This document shows positions 1 to 11,317 of a stretch of DNA of 64,000 nucleotides, piece by piece. The notes beneath the pieces are model-generated. The model had not been told where the DNA came from. It did no database searches and was given only the letters and a program-made list of their open reading frames with translations. The DNA lies in the NCBI GenBank assembly GCA_001466705.2, contig LATX02000231.1, forward strand, positions 124,001-188,000, written 5' to 3'. A program made the translations under genes and the position numbers. This DNA is from Moniliophthora roreri. Taxonomy: Eukaryota; Basidiomycota; Agaricomycetes; Agaricales; Marasmiaceae. The stretch's first letter is position 1, and the number at the start of each line of letters is the position of its first letter.

Positions 1-2569
1 GAGATGGAACCAGGGACTGTGCAATTGCAAGGTGGACAATGAAGGGGGCAAGGATACATAACAAAAAGCAGGAAAGCATAGAGTTGGTGGGTGCTGCTAA
101 TTCTGTTGGCTCTAATCACTCTTTTTTATTCTCCGAGCCATATTCTTCGGATCACCTTACAGCTGTTTCAGACTTTTTCAAGCTTCGCTTTGGTTTCGTT
201 GCTCCATGATTTTGTTTAGCGCGCAAACAAAATATATCCTTTCTGAGTAACTGGCCCGCTCTGAGCTTTAGCTCCACAAAGCTGCTACATGGTCACGATC
301 TCCCTTGGACTTCCAAGCCTAGCATGTAGGAACATCAGTGGCATGCAAAAAAAACTGAAAAGAAGGATAAAAGTGTTCAGATCAGGGTTCTGGGCAAGAA
401 GATACCAGGAAATGTGTATTTTCTGAGGGTACTGGCTCTGGCCATGCCCGACGCTGGTGCCAGACATGGTAAAGTATGCATCGGAGGCTGTACAGTTATT
501 TGTTCGTAACTTGGGTGAAGTGGATGCATGGTATACGAGCGCTGAGGGCGCTGCGACTGCAACTGAATGGGAGGCAGTGCCCTTAAGCTTGCTCCCTCCT
601 TGAAAGTCTCCAATTATTGAGATAGTTGAGAAACACTAAAAACACTCGGCGTTACGCTCATTTGAACTCTAAGTGAGCAGAAGCAGTCGAAAAGGACCGT
701 CGGTTCAATGAGTCTCCGTGATAGCCACTCGCGTCCTCGGGGGGATTCTTTATGCCCAACCAGGACACATCCTTCTAGGCCTTCAACTCAGTTTCTGCTG
801 AAACCAAATCCGTCATCAGTCCTGATAAAGGCTCTAGAATGTAATGAAGAGTCGACAATTTATACCACATACCACATATATGAACGTCATCTGCAATTCA
901 ATCGTGCGACTGATGAAAGTCTGGGAATAGCGGACGTACGTCATTGAAACAATGGAGAACATTGCAGCGACTGCTGTCGAGGAGCAGATAAACATAGAAT
1001 AGACACAGCTTCTGAGCCATATGGGATTGCTAGTTGTTTTGACGAGTGTTGCGCTGGTAATGAACCGGTTCGATAGGCCCGTTGCACATATTCCGACCAA
1101 GCGGACTCTGCTCTTTGCGACCGACTCCTAAACTAGCCTTGCATACGAAAGAACTGTGGAATGACGGGGTTGGAGGGGACAGTGGATTTGCGGTTGGCAC
1201 GCAAGAAGCAGCGGTGAATCAAGATGTATCGGAAGGGCGCGGATGTAGGTGTAGGGTTCTTGCGTCATCTAATGAGTAATGCCAGTAGACCTGCCAGCGT
1301 GAGCATAGAAATTGAGAAATAACAGAACGAGAGCACTCACCAAGAACGTGTTACCTTACCACCCAACCTTTACCAAATTTCAGACTAATGGAGATTGAAG
1401 CCTTATCCAAGGTTTCAGCATCCCGTCCGAGTAGAATACCAGGCCTAAGACGATCATTCCAGATGACACTACAATCCGTCCAAAGGCATCGTAACCTAGC
1501 GGTAACCTGCACAGTAAAGACCGGGTGACAGAAAGATGCGCTCGAACAGACACAGTATAAAGGAAAGCCCCGGATCTATATGTTTTCCCGAACGGATTTC
1601 AGCTAAGCCTTGTCAAAACACATTTGAGCTTCATCCCCAATTATATAAGGCACAAGAAACGCCAGGCAGATGACGGACTGTCGTACTGTAAGTAGGGCTA
1701 TGATAAACGCTCCGCCAAAAAGAATGCCAGGATGGAAGCACAGAGAGAAGGCATGGAAGCACGTGTTTGTTACGCTGGGTACACTGGTCTTTATCACTTG
1801 CGTGAAATTTCATGGCGTGAACACTCTGGTACTTGCATGCTGGTCGACCTTTTCTCGCCGTAACTAAGGGAAGGTGACAGCCAAACCCTCCTTTTTGTTT
1901 GGGAATGACAGCTCGACGCTTCGTTGTCACCCTAAATGACGTTCCCCGTTACTGCAATCTCAATAAATAAATTTCTGACTATCATGAACTAAGAAACATC
2001 TATATTATGTTTGAATGGTGTATGATAGGTGTCAGGATATTGAATTACAAAGAATGAAAACATATGTGAACCTCCAAGCCGGTGACATAGAAACTGCTTC
2101 CGCTGCTTTTGTGTTCAATTACCTTGACAGCCTTCGAAAGCCCGCCAGGGGCCTACGCTGCAAGATCTTTACGTGGAGTGTTCGAGACGTGACTTGGGTG
2201 CCACTGCCGCCACCATGCGGCAGGCGAACTCGATACCATTCTTTCCATCGCCCGAGAGGATACAAAAGAGAAAAGATTCATTACAGTATACATTAGGCGG
2301 TGCATTGGTAATCTTTTTTATTTCATGGAAATCCTATGTTATTTTGTATCCAGTACGTTCAATTACGACCAGGGGAAATATCATTCAGAGTGACAGCGGC
2401 GAAGCGTCGAGCTGTCATTCCCAGGAGCGTTCGGCTGCCAGCCTGCCACCTTCCCCGTAATTATTTGAGTACGCTCGTACGCTCATGATACTAATAGGTT
2501 GCTCGAACTCCAAGTTCCCACGATTTCTTGTCTCCTACAACTAGTACAAGTCTCCTACACCCATCCATC
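1..2569. other. Intergenic, no gene recognised
   Basis: Only short reading frames occur here, without recognisable motifs, plausible introns or similarity to anything else in the window. The last 60 bases before the first DUF7918 gene are rich in CT and CAAC, as is usual for a fungal 5' leader. Confidence 0.6.
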
Positions 2570-3770
2570 ATGGTTTCAATCAACAATTTGTCTTCTTGGA
2601 TCTATATTGAAGGGGTCGAAGCACAACTATATGATGTGCAGATAGACCAGGCGAGGAACCAAGTCAGTTGCTGGGTAGCTTCCGAGGCTGGCAAGGTACG
2701 TATCATGTTTGTCGTGTCCTCGCCTTTTCCTGATCTTTGCCATTGTCGTAGAAGTATGAAGTTGAATACCAAGACGACGCTTATACAAATCCCAGTTCCT
2801 GGACTTTGAGTATTGACGGGTTCAAGCGCGCCTCAGGCGTCGTCAGGGAATCTAACAACATGTTCCGGAATTATTTCGATGGAGTCGTGTCTTCTGCTAC
2901 AAGTGTAATTCCCTTCAAGTTTGCGACGGTGGAGACAACTGGTATGTACATCGCCAAAGGTCTACATTATAAGTCATGACTCACGAGGCCTCGAACAAGG
3001 GAATAGATGATGAGAATGCTGACAAGTCGGATAACCCTCATATCGGCGAGATTAAATTAACCGTATACCGAACGGAGAAAGTTGGAGATGATGTACCCTG
3101 GACAGCTCGGGTGGCACGACCGATTGAGCCTCAACCTTTCCATGAGACGACGAAGAAAGGCCTGCATCACCAAACAACGTAAGTATGCGCCTTGACGTGC
3201 AATACTCAATATCCTGGACTCATTCGACGACTAGCTTCACCGACTCGGTGGATATAGCCAGTCGAATAGTTTCTGTCAACTTCCGGAATATTGGAGAACC
3301 TATAGCAATCTTCATTTTCAGGTATAGGCCTTTAAGTGGGTTACCCGTCTCAACAAATTTATTCAACGACTGAACGCGTCATTATGCCAGCTATACTCCA
3401 AGCGAATGGAATAGCTCCTCGAGCATCCCCGGAACGTGTAGCTGGACCCTCGAACTCCAACAAACGTCGTGCCCCAACTGAAGCCGAAGAGGAAGACGTC
3501 AAGTTCTCCCTTAGTGAAGCTTCTGACGGCGACTCGTTTGATAAAGAAATCGAGGAATTGCAGAAGTTACAGGCAAGTTAGATTACCCTGCTTTTAGATC
3601 TCGAATGACACTTAGAATGGCGTGTACAGAAACGGATGGACGATCTTCGTGCCCAGCGAGAAAGCAGGCAGAAAGGCAAGTCTGCACGTAAGAAGGTCAA
3701 AGTTGAGAGCGATCCGGGACATGTTCCCTTGAAGGGGATTACGATTGACTTGACGGTGGATGATGGGTGA
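2570..3770 (+). CDS. DUF7918 domain protein, paralogue A
   Basis: Predicted 303-aa protein of the agaricomycete DUF7918 family; the function is unknown. I place introns at 2696-2751, 2942-3006, 3179-3234, 3336-3390 and 3573-3629, which keep one frame. Family marks in order: the N-terminal strand with CWVASEAGK (about residues 32-40), a GEIKLTVYR strand, HETTKKGLHHQ, FRYRPL followed by ILQANGIAP, then an acidic, lysine-rich tail ending in ITIDLTVDD. The tail carries a basic patch (ARKKVKVE) that could act in nuclear localisation; that is inference. The last intron has a GC donor (CAG then GCAAGT). The start is the first ATG before the conserved N-terminus, and it aligns with the starts of B and C. 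It is the first of three direct tandem paralogues, about 150 bp upstream of B. Confidence 0.85.
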
Positions 3771-3919
3771 AACGGAATCTGTACTTTTAAGTGTATCATA
3801 TCAAAAAGATTTGGCAATAAGCGTCGACAGGGGAAAAAATAAAATTCCACGCATCGGAAGCGAAACGTGCTTACATCAGAAACGCGCTCCTTACCTTTTG
3901 ACCTCATTCGAAGTCAAAC

Positions 3920-5107
3920 ATGGTTTCATTCAACGACTTCTCGGCGTGGTTGACAATCGAAGGTGTGGATGCTCAGGAGTATGATGTACAAGTGGATCAA
4001 GAGAAGCATACGGTAACTTGTTGGGTTGCCTCTGAAGCAGGCAGGGTGCGTATCCTACAGCCTTGTTCTAATGGCTTTGGCTAAATTGTCCCTTAGACCT
4101 ATAATGTCAGCCTCAAAACCAGTCGTACTGACACAGTAAATGCTCTGCTTCGTATAGACGGTGCTGCTATTAACGGAAGGACCATTCGTTCTAATTCAAC
4201 CACAAAATCGGCAACTTTCAATGGGTTTAGGGCCACTTCGACGGCAATTCATCCTTTTCGATTCTCGCGAGTGGCTATAACAGGCATGTTTTCCTGTGTG
4301 CAAAAGAAAAAACTGAACATTCCCATTCTCAACTCAGTTACTCCCCAGATGACCATGACCTCGGCACCTCAGACAATGCCAAACTTGGCGACATCGAGCT
4401 CATCATTCAAAGGGCGACAATTGTTGGACATAAAGATTGGACGCCGATGGCAGTTCCTGCGGACAGGACATTTCATGAGACAACCAAGAAAGGGTTCAAT
4501 CATTCAACTAGGTACTTATGAAAACCGACTTTTCGTATGATGGCTGACCGCTATTCCCTCTCAACTAGTTTCAGTCAATCAAAAAGCACAGAGGTTACTC
4601 GTGCAGCTATTGTGAAAACCCACGGGGAACCCCTTGCTGTCTTCACGTTCAAGTACAGACCGTTAGGTAACGCTGCTATCGTGATCGTTATTTCTCTTGT
4701 GCACTGTAGCTTTCTTCAGGCATCCTTCAAGCCAGTGGAATCGCCCCTCGTCCAACGCCGCAGCCCAGATCTCCTCCGCCTCCAGCTAGACCGTCGCCTC
4801 ATCCCCGAGCATCTTCATCCATCTCAAACAAGCGCCCGGCTCCGGCGGACTTTGATGGGGAGGATGTCAAACCTATGATTGTCGAAGATGATGAAGACGA
4901 GAGGAGACTTCGGGAACTTCAGGCACGTATTTGCGGATCCCTTTACCTTGAGGACCTAATAGCTTTGATAAACTGCAGAAGGAAATGGATGCTATACAAG
5001 CCAGACAACAAGGGATGTCGACGCACAAAAAGATCAAAGTCGAAGCGGCAGAACCTTATGAACCTCTGAAAGGAGTAACTATTGATTTGACGTTAGATGA
5101 TGATTGA
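3920..5107 (+). CDS. DUF7918 domain protein, paralogue B
   Basis: Predicted 301-aa DUF7918 protein, sister of the flanking genes. Introns at 4046-4096, 4284-4348, 4512-4568, 4667-4719 and 4923-4978 give one frame and match those of A and C in position and phase. Conserved marks: CWVASEAGR, GDIELIIQR, HETTKKGFNHST, FKYRPL, ILQASGIAP, a proline-rich linker, an acidic run (VEDDEDERR) and the terminal VTIDLTLDDD. Introns 2 and 5 both need GC donors (CAG then GCATGT, and CAG then GCACGT). At intron 2 both sisters have GT, so that donor changed in this copy. The function is unknown. Confidence 0.85.
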
Positions 5108-5280
5108 ATTGAGCGATTGAAGTTCGAACCCTAGTATCTAGATGTATCTATAAGCATATCACCCGCTACCGGCGGGTCTAATTATGTATTGCGCCCATTT
5201 AAAGCTACAGGGATCGTCGTGCGACAATGAGGGGAAGACGTGTGGCTGGATGTGGCGGAACTTCCCGCGCCTGATATAAG

Positions 5281-5287
5281 TATAAAA
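5281..5287 (+). promoter_or_regulatory. TATA box of DUF7918 paralogue C
   Basis: TATAAAA about 90 bp upstream of the start codon, with a CCACC context at the ATG. No equally clear TATA box is seen before paralogues A or B. Confidence 0.5.
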
Positions 5288-5372
5288 TGATAGGCGCTTG
5301 CGGCGTCGTATCCAAAATTCTACAAATTGAAATACACTGCCTCTTGCGTTCTCCTCTCAACCTCCATCCACC

Positions 5373-6583
5373 ATGATCACCGTCAATAATTTCACTGCCT
5401 GGGTATCTGTAAGCAACAGTCCTCTTCAAGAATACGACATTCAGGTTACACCAGAGACGAATACCGTGGTCTGCTGGATAGCCTCAGAAGCTGGTAAGGT
5501 ATGTGTTAAGCGCTCATTTCACAGCAATTTTGGCTCTCACATTATGCTTCTTGCAGAGTTACGCACTTAATTGGAGGGATGATTGGTTCCGTACGACAAC
5601 AGCGGGGTATGCAAGGATTGACGGAGTAGAGTGTGGAGGAATGGTCATCACGAATCCTATGGGTACTCGGACGTGTCGATTGGAAGGAATTAGGGCAACC
5701 GCCACAACACTGAAGCCGTTTACCTTTGCCACGGTGAAGGTTACCGGTATGTTTTTTGTCCTAAAATGGGTGGTACACCATCTCAACCCAAATTTCACTC
5801 ATTTCAGATGACACCGACTTCCTTTCGACACCCGATACCCCCGAGATGGGTGAAATCAAGATCACGATCAGAACGGTTCAAGTCAATGGCTACATGGAAC
5901 TCAGGCCTATTGCGGCTCCTGCGGCAAAGACTTTCCACGAAACGGCGAAGAAGGGACTCAACCACCAAACAGAGCACGTGCACTCTCTGCTTCACAATGA
6001 ACGAAACGCTGACTTTTGCCACAGCTTTCATAATCAACCAGAGGTCAAAGTTGAACATAGTCGGGGCATGGACGCGACGACATATGGTTCGCCGGAAGCC
6101 GTCTTTCTCTTTAAATATCGACCACTTGGTAATCTTGTTCTACTGTGGCAAAAGTGATACATTCTCAAGTAGAGTCTTATCCCAAGCCATGCTTCAAGCC
6201 ACCGGAGTAGCTCCACTACCACTTCCTCAACGCGTCTCACCTGACCCGCCCCGACTTTCTTCCATCAGTCATACCGCAAACGCGAGCGCTTCCTCTTCTT
6301 CGAGGAAACGCCGTGCTCCTCCAAGTTCCGATACGGAAGACGTGAAGCCGAACATTTGCATCAGTCTCACCGACGACGACGACGATGGGTCTGATGAGGA
6401 GTCTCAGGAATTGCATGTGCGTGTACCTCTTTTAATTGTGGCGTGCTCTTATAGATGTCTTCGACCCAGAATCGGATGAATGCTATTCGCGCAAAAAAGA
6501 TCAAGCTTGAGAAGAAGCCCAAGGTCAAGAGCGAGAAAGTTGTTCACCTGGGCACCATCGATCTGACTCTTGATGATGATTGA
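5373..6583 (+). CDS. DUF7918 domain protein, paralogue C
   Basis: Predicted 314-aa DUF7918 protein. Introns at 5499-5556, 5747-5807, 5974-6024, 6129-6186 and 6417-6454 keep the frame; the last is only 38 bp. Conserved marks: CWIASEAGK, GEIKITIRTVQ, HETAKKGLNHQT, FKYRPL, MLQATGVAP, a serine-rich linker with RKRRAP, an acidic run of aspartates, then KKIKLEKKPKVK and a terminal IDLTLDDD. Intron 3 is in phase with the same intron in A and B only if its donor is GC (CAGA then GCACGT); the nearby GT would shift the frame. At intron 5 this copy has GT where A and B have GC. It ends about 390 bp from the convergent zinc-finger gene. Confidence 0.85.
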
Positions 6584-6976
6584 GATGATCCGAGTCATCC
6601 CAAATGTGTTCAAGTGAAGTATCTCGCGGAGGCGTTTCCTTTGCTTCGTAATTATAATATTGTATCACTGCAACTTCTTTTTATGTGGTTTATCGTGGGG
6701 TTCTAATGGACTACCGATGTAGCTTGCATCTTTGTATTTAAACAACATATTCCGATTGAGTGAAATGCACGCGTCTAAGTTACGCGCAGTACAATATGAG
6801 CGCTTCATCATAATAGACTGGTGTACTAATAGTAAAAGGGTATCTCTCGAAAGAAATACAATGCACAAGAGCAGAAGATGCCAAGGCTCTGGACTATATT
6901 ACATTAATATTACATGAATAGTTGCTCCTTGGGAATAAATAGGTCGCGAATTACGAAATGGTACCGGGGAACAAGG

Positions 6977-8066
6977 CTACTTCTCCGTGTACCTCTGTCT
7001 CGCTATCTTCCGGCAAAGCGCTGAACGAGCACTCTCATGGCGTGCCTTAGCATCCGGACGAGAAAACTCCTTTCCGCAAAACCGGCACTGACTACGTTCA
7101 CGAAAGTTGGGCTCCGACACGATGGGCTCCTTATGAACGCTCGACAAGTGTCGATCTCGGTCAGCTTCTCTCGTGAAAGTCTGAGAACAGAGCGAACATG
7201 GAATGCGAGCAGTCTTGGGTTTCTTTTGTTTGAGCTTTCGACTGCCGTTTCTCTTCGCAGGCACCTTCTTGCGGCTCAAGATGGGAGTAGAAGTGGTTTT
7301 GCGTGACTTGGGCTCCACGGATGACTTTTGCGAGGTTGAGCGGCGCTCACAAGACGACTCGTATCCATCTGATTCCATATCACTACTTTGTTCTTCTGAA
7401 TATTCCGTATCCAAGTCCATTGCTTCGCTATAGGAATCAGATAGATCGAAGTCGGAGGCGTCTGGCGTCGAGCATCCACTCTCTTCACTGTCGGTCCATG
7501 AATCACACAGGGATGGTGGTGGTGAAGGAGGACGAGATAGTGGTTCGGTCACGGATGAGTTCTCGGTAAGGCACGGGGATGGGGAAAATGGCTGATGGAT
7601 GTCGACAATTTCTGGCACCGAAGGGCCCTGCGAGTCGGTGCTAAACGGTGAGGGAGACGGAATCGGTGGTGCAATGTCCAAATCATCCGGGAATTCACCT
7701 GAAGGTGCGCCAAAGTCTACATGGACACTCAAGGCGTCATTGACAAGGGTGGAGACGCTCTCAGGGTCGTCGGCAAAGAATCCACGGTCTTTTTCGTTGG
7801 TCCTGCTCCTAGAAATAAGCTACACATGGTGTTGCCGAGAACTTGGAAGCATACTGTTTTATTGGAGTCTAACGGCTAGTCAACGACTGGGTAAGCCGTG
7901 ATAGCAAGCGAAACGTACCTGATGTCGATATAGGTCGATGTATTCGACGTTTGGGTCAGTCCACCATCTAATGGCCGTATTGTCAGCCAGCTACAGATAA
8001 AGGAAATAGTTCTGCTTACGGGAGCATTCCAGGTGTCTGAAAGTCGTGTTCTTGGATTTCAGACAT
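6977..8066 (-). CDS. C2H2 zinc-finger protein, probable transcription factor
   Basis: Predicted 312-aa protein with introns at 7968-8019 and 7820-7918. A short N-terminal part (WWTDPNVEYIDLYRHQ) is followed by a long acidic, Ser/Pro-rich disordered region, a strongly basic stretch (AKRNGSRKLKQKKPK) and two C-terminal fingers. Finger 1 is C-x2-C-x12-H-x4-H. Finger 2 begins C-x2-C-x12-H, but its last ligand is probably a later cysteine. Nuclear DNA binding is the usual role of this type; no target can be read from the sequence. It differs from the cluster at 39-59 kb: finger 1 is not interrupted by an intron and the V-A-S/RRRK box is absent. It is convergent with DUF7918 paralogue C. Confidence 0.8.
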
Positions 8067-8173
8067 GTTGTATGACGCAGAGAGAGGGGAGTTGGAGTTT
8101 AAGAGCCACATGTGTAGCCACTCGCAAGAAGGTTGGATTGACGGTGAGGATGAAGTGAAGCATAATGCATAAC

Positions 8174-8181
8174 TTTTTATA
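8174..8181 (-). promoter_or_regulatory. TATA box of the minus-strand zinc-finger gene
   Basis: Read on the minus strand this is TATAAAAA, about 110 bp upstream of the ATG at 8066. Confidence 0.5.
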
Positions 8182-9683
8182 CTCCGACACTTTTTTTGTT
8201 CTCTTCGACTTGCATCTGCCAATCACCCAGATCTGTTTGGTCCAATTTGCAACTGTGGGTCCAATCACGTTTGCACCTTGTTCCATTTAAAGGATACCGA
8301 GCCTTCTGGTGCATTGGGGTTAGGCGCTGCGCTCTGCAGAAGTGTCCATGAGGTCTGAGTAGGAGTAAGTAGCTAATAAAACATAAAAGTACTCGCAACC
8401 TCTGTGGGAATGGGGTGTTCGAGTAGGTCAACATAGCCTTCAGAGAAGTCTAGGAGTCTGTCTCTAAAGAGGAAGAGGGGGGGGGGGAAGTCGCCTGGGA
8501 TCAGGGACCGAAAGGCTAAATGATAGGTCGGTCCGCCAGCGTAGCAACGCTTCATCTGAACTATCCTGCGAGACTCTAGTTCGGGTAATTTGAAAAAAAA
8601 AAAAAAAAGGACATGATAAGAGAGGATCGGAGCCTCATGTAACAACGACCACCACGTCTGGAAAAGACAATCGGAGATAATTCTTTCCTGGCGTAGAAGC
8701 ATGGAAGTCGTTTATTGTTCCTCCTGCCATACCGAGACCATTCTTATCCTTGCTAATGCGGTGGAGCCCATAGGTCCCCGGAGGTCTAAGAACAGCTTCT
8801 ATAAAACCCTGTAGGCGAAATCTCAGCCTGACTGAGAAATATCTGACGAGTAGAGATAGATAAACACACCGCCATCGAATTCTTTGCCATAATACTGGAA
8901 AATAAAGACTCGATTCATCAACCGATTCATGATCGTCAGGGTAACGCGCTAAGATTCTCCGAGTCATCGCATCCTCGACTTTTCGGGTAGAGAGACTGGG
9001 ACGCTCTTGCTTTTCGAAGAAGCGTTCGACACCATCAGCATTGAAAGAAGTCGGGAACCAGCGCCCAGCTATAGCTGACAGGTCACTGGACCCAACATAC
9101 AACCATTGGTGACGCTCCGAACCATGATCAGGCTAGCACCACAATCAATCTCAGGCGGTGTTCGGTGAATCCACGGTATTGGTCGGTCGTGTCGGGTCAT
9201 CGAGCTTGTATAGAGATCAGGGTCTGCAGTCTTTCAAGAAGAACAAGACGTACGCTTGAGTAATGCAACGAGACCCATTACGCGTACGGAGTGTACAACA
9301 ACGTCTGGAAACTGGATGAGCACGGCATTCTAGATACGCCAGGTGCAGGAATTTTTGCTCTTTTTCAGCTCAGAGAGAGTGGTGGCCTCACACGAGCGCC
9401 CACAACGTTCTGCGGGGAGATGGCAGTTGACCAGTGACTGACTACCAGTCTGGTGGCTCTGCTGTAATGTGTCCGCGAATTTTGCGTCGACTTCTCGTGC
9501 TTGAGCATGCCCAGTAAATCGAAAGATTTCATCGAGTACCACAATATTGTTAACAAGCATCTTTTTATAGCGTACATGACATGTCCCTTATATGACAGCA
9601 AATCAATCCCTACAGTAGAAATATCAGCCACAAATAGTCGACAGGCTCGCGAAGAACATGCGTACCAGTATGAGAAAACCGGC
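8182..9683. other. Intergenic, no gene recognised
   Basis: It holds a G run near 8479, an A run near 8595 and a 155-codon open frame on the minus strand (8635-9102) with no motif and no convincing start. I see no support for a gene. Confidence 0.5.
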
Positions 9684-11317
9684 TCAAGAGTGAGCCTCCA
9701 CCATTGCAATAGCAGTGACATTGAGACCCAACCATTTGGCTCGACCCCATGCAAACCAATACATGACGGCTCCACAAACGACTACGACGTAGATCGGACC
9801 GGCATAGTTCATATTTGTTCCAGTGACAGGAATCGTAGTTGGGAACGGAAGCCAGATGGTGAGGTACACAGTCCAGACTAACGCGAAAATGTTGATTGGC
9901 GTTGCCCACCCTTTCGGTAGCCTCCAACTTCCATACTGAACAGGGTGGCTAGGGTCATCACCGATGCGGCCTGTCAGCCTGGCGTGTAGCATGGAAGAAA
10001 TGGCGATGATGTAAGAGCTGTATAAGCCAAGGGATGAGAGCGCTGTGAAGGCGCTGAAAACGGTTGCGGTGGCTGTATTTCCTACGGTGAATACGGCGAG
10101 GATGGACACGATGAGAATGGGTAGCCACAGCGACCGGATCGGTACATGATGATGAGGATGTATCTTTGCAAACCACGACGGAAGAGCACCATCTCTCGCC
10201 CAAGCCCATGTGATTCGCGACACACTCGCTAGACTAGCTGCAACGACACAAAACGTAACGACCAGCAATCCAACAACCATCGCTGTGCCTCCACGAGGAC
10301 CCGCTGCATTGAAACAAATCGGGATGATGGGATATGCGGAATCGAGAACGAGTTCAGGATCACCCATGTAGAAGAGAAGAACGAGGACGATCCCATATGC
10401 AAGGACACCGTTAAGAATGATGGTCCAAATCATGGCTCGAGGAACGGCCCGTTTGGCTTTCCTGACTTCTTCCGACATGTGTACAACACCATCGAACCCG
10501 ATGAAACCCCACGCCGGAACTAGCAAACCAAGATTCCAACTAACGAAACTGTTCTCCCAACCTGAAGAGACAGATCTCTCCATGAAAACAAAGTCGGCGG
10601 AGGTGCGTGACGATAAAGAGACCAAAACGCTGACAAATATAACCCACAGGATGACGTGAAGGATTCCGGCCAACAATTCGAGCCATGGAATAGCACGAAA
10701 AGTGTACGTGTTGATCAGCCCGGCAATAATGAGCTGGGCGATGATGATCAGGGTCAAATGCCAGGGCTTGAATTCGTAATTGGGGTAATTGGTAGAGATG
10801 AGGCCCAGGAGAATGTTTCCTTCCGAAGATGTTGAGCCTGCGAGGGCTGACACCCATGCGAACCAAGTTACCCAGCCTTGCATCCAGGTGATGAACCGTC
10901 GGTAACGTTCCGGGGCTAGGAAATGCGTCCAGTGGTATTGCGCTCCCGCGATAGGCTGAATGGAAGCAAGTTCGGCCATGGATATCGCCTGGGCGAGAGA
11001 TCCGATAATGACACATAGCAGACCCCATACAAGTGTCTGAGGTCCACCGTTGTAAAACGTAGCACTCATGTTCATGGCCATGACCTCCCAAGATTCCATA
11101 AAAGTCAAAGCGAAGGCCAATAGTTGCGCGAAAGAAAACAGCCGCTATGTAGAATGCTATCAGGGTCTTCGTTAGTACGAATCAACACCTCACGCACCCG
11201 TAGTGTGGATCTGTCGATAGCATGCTCCCCGTTCTGATAAGCTAGGCTAACATTTTTGACCTCGTTAAGCTCGAATTCCTTGAAATCGTCGTCCTCCGGT
11301 TCTCGTCGAGAATGCAT
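9684..11317 (-). CDS. APC-superfamily amino acid/GABA/choline-type permease
   Basis: Predicted 526-aa membrane transporter with one intron (11145-11197, donor GTGCGT, branch TACTAAC). The N-terminus is a 40-residue charged cytosolic tail, followed by LFSFAQLLAFALTFMESWE and about 12 hydrophobic spans. Marks of the fungal APC/AAT group are YNGGPQTLVWG, SMAELASIQPIAGAQYHWT (TM2-3 region), GFDGVVHMSEEVRKAKRAVPRAM after the middle of the protein, and RITWAWARDGALPSW. These point to a proton-coupled uptake carrier of the UGA4/HNM1 kind in the plasma or vacuolar membrane. The substrate cannot be told from sequence alone. The length is normal for the family. Confidence 0.9.

Noticed and set aside
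5766..6479. Open frame of 237 codons across DUF7918 paralogue C
   Set aside because: It is in the wrong frame and reads through introns. The spliced family model explains the region fully.
7968..8019. Alternative first-intron acceptor at 7991 in the minus-strand zinc-finger gene
   Set aside because: It would make a 29-bp intron. The 52-bp intron, together with the acceptor at 7820, keeps the frame.
8635..9102. Minus-strand frame of 155 codons
   Set aside because: No recognisable domain, no intron borders and no promoter signal; open by chance is as likely.
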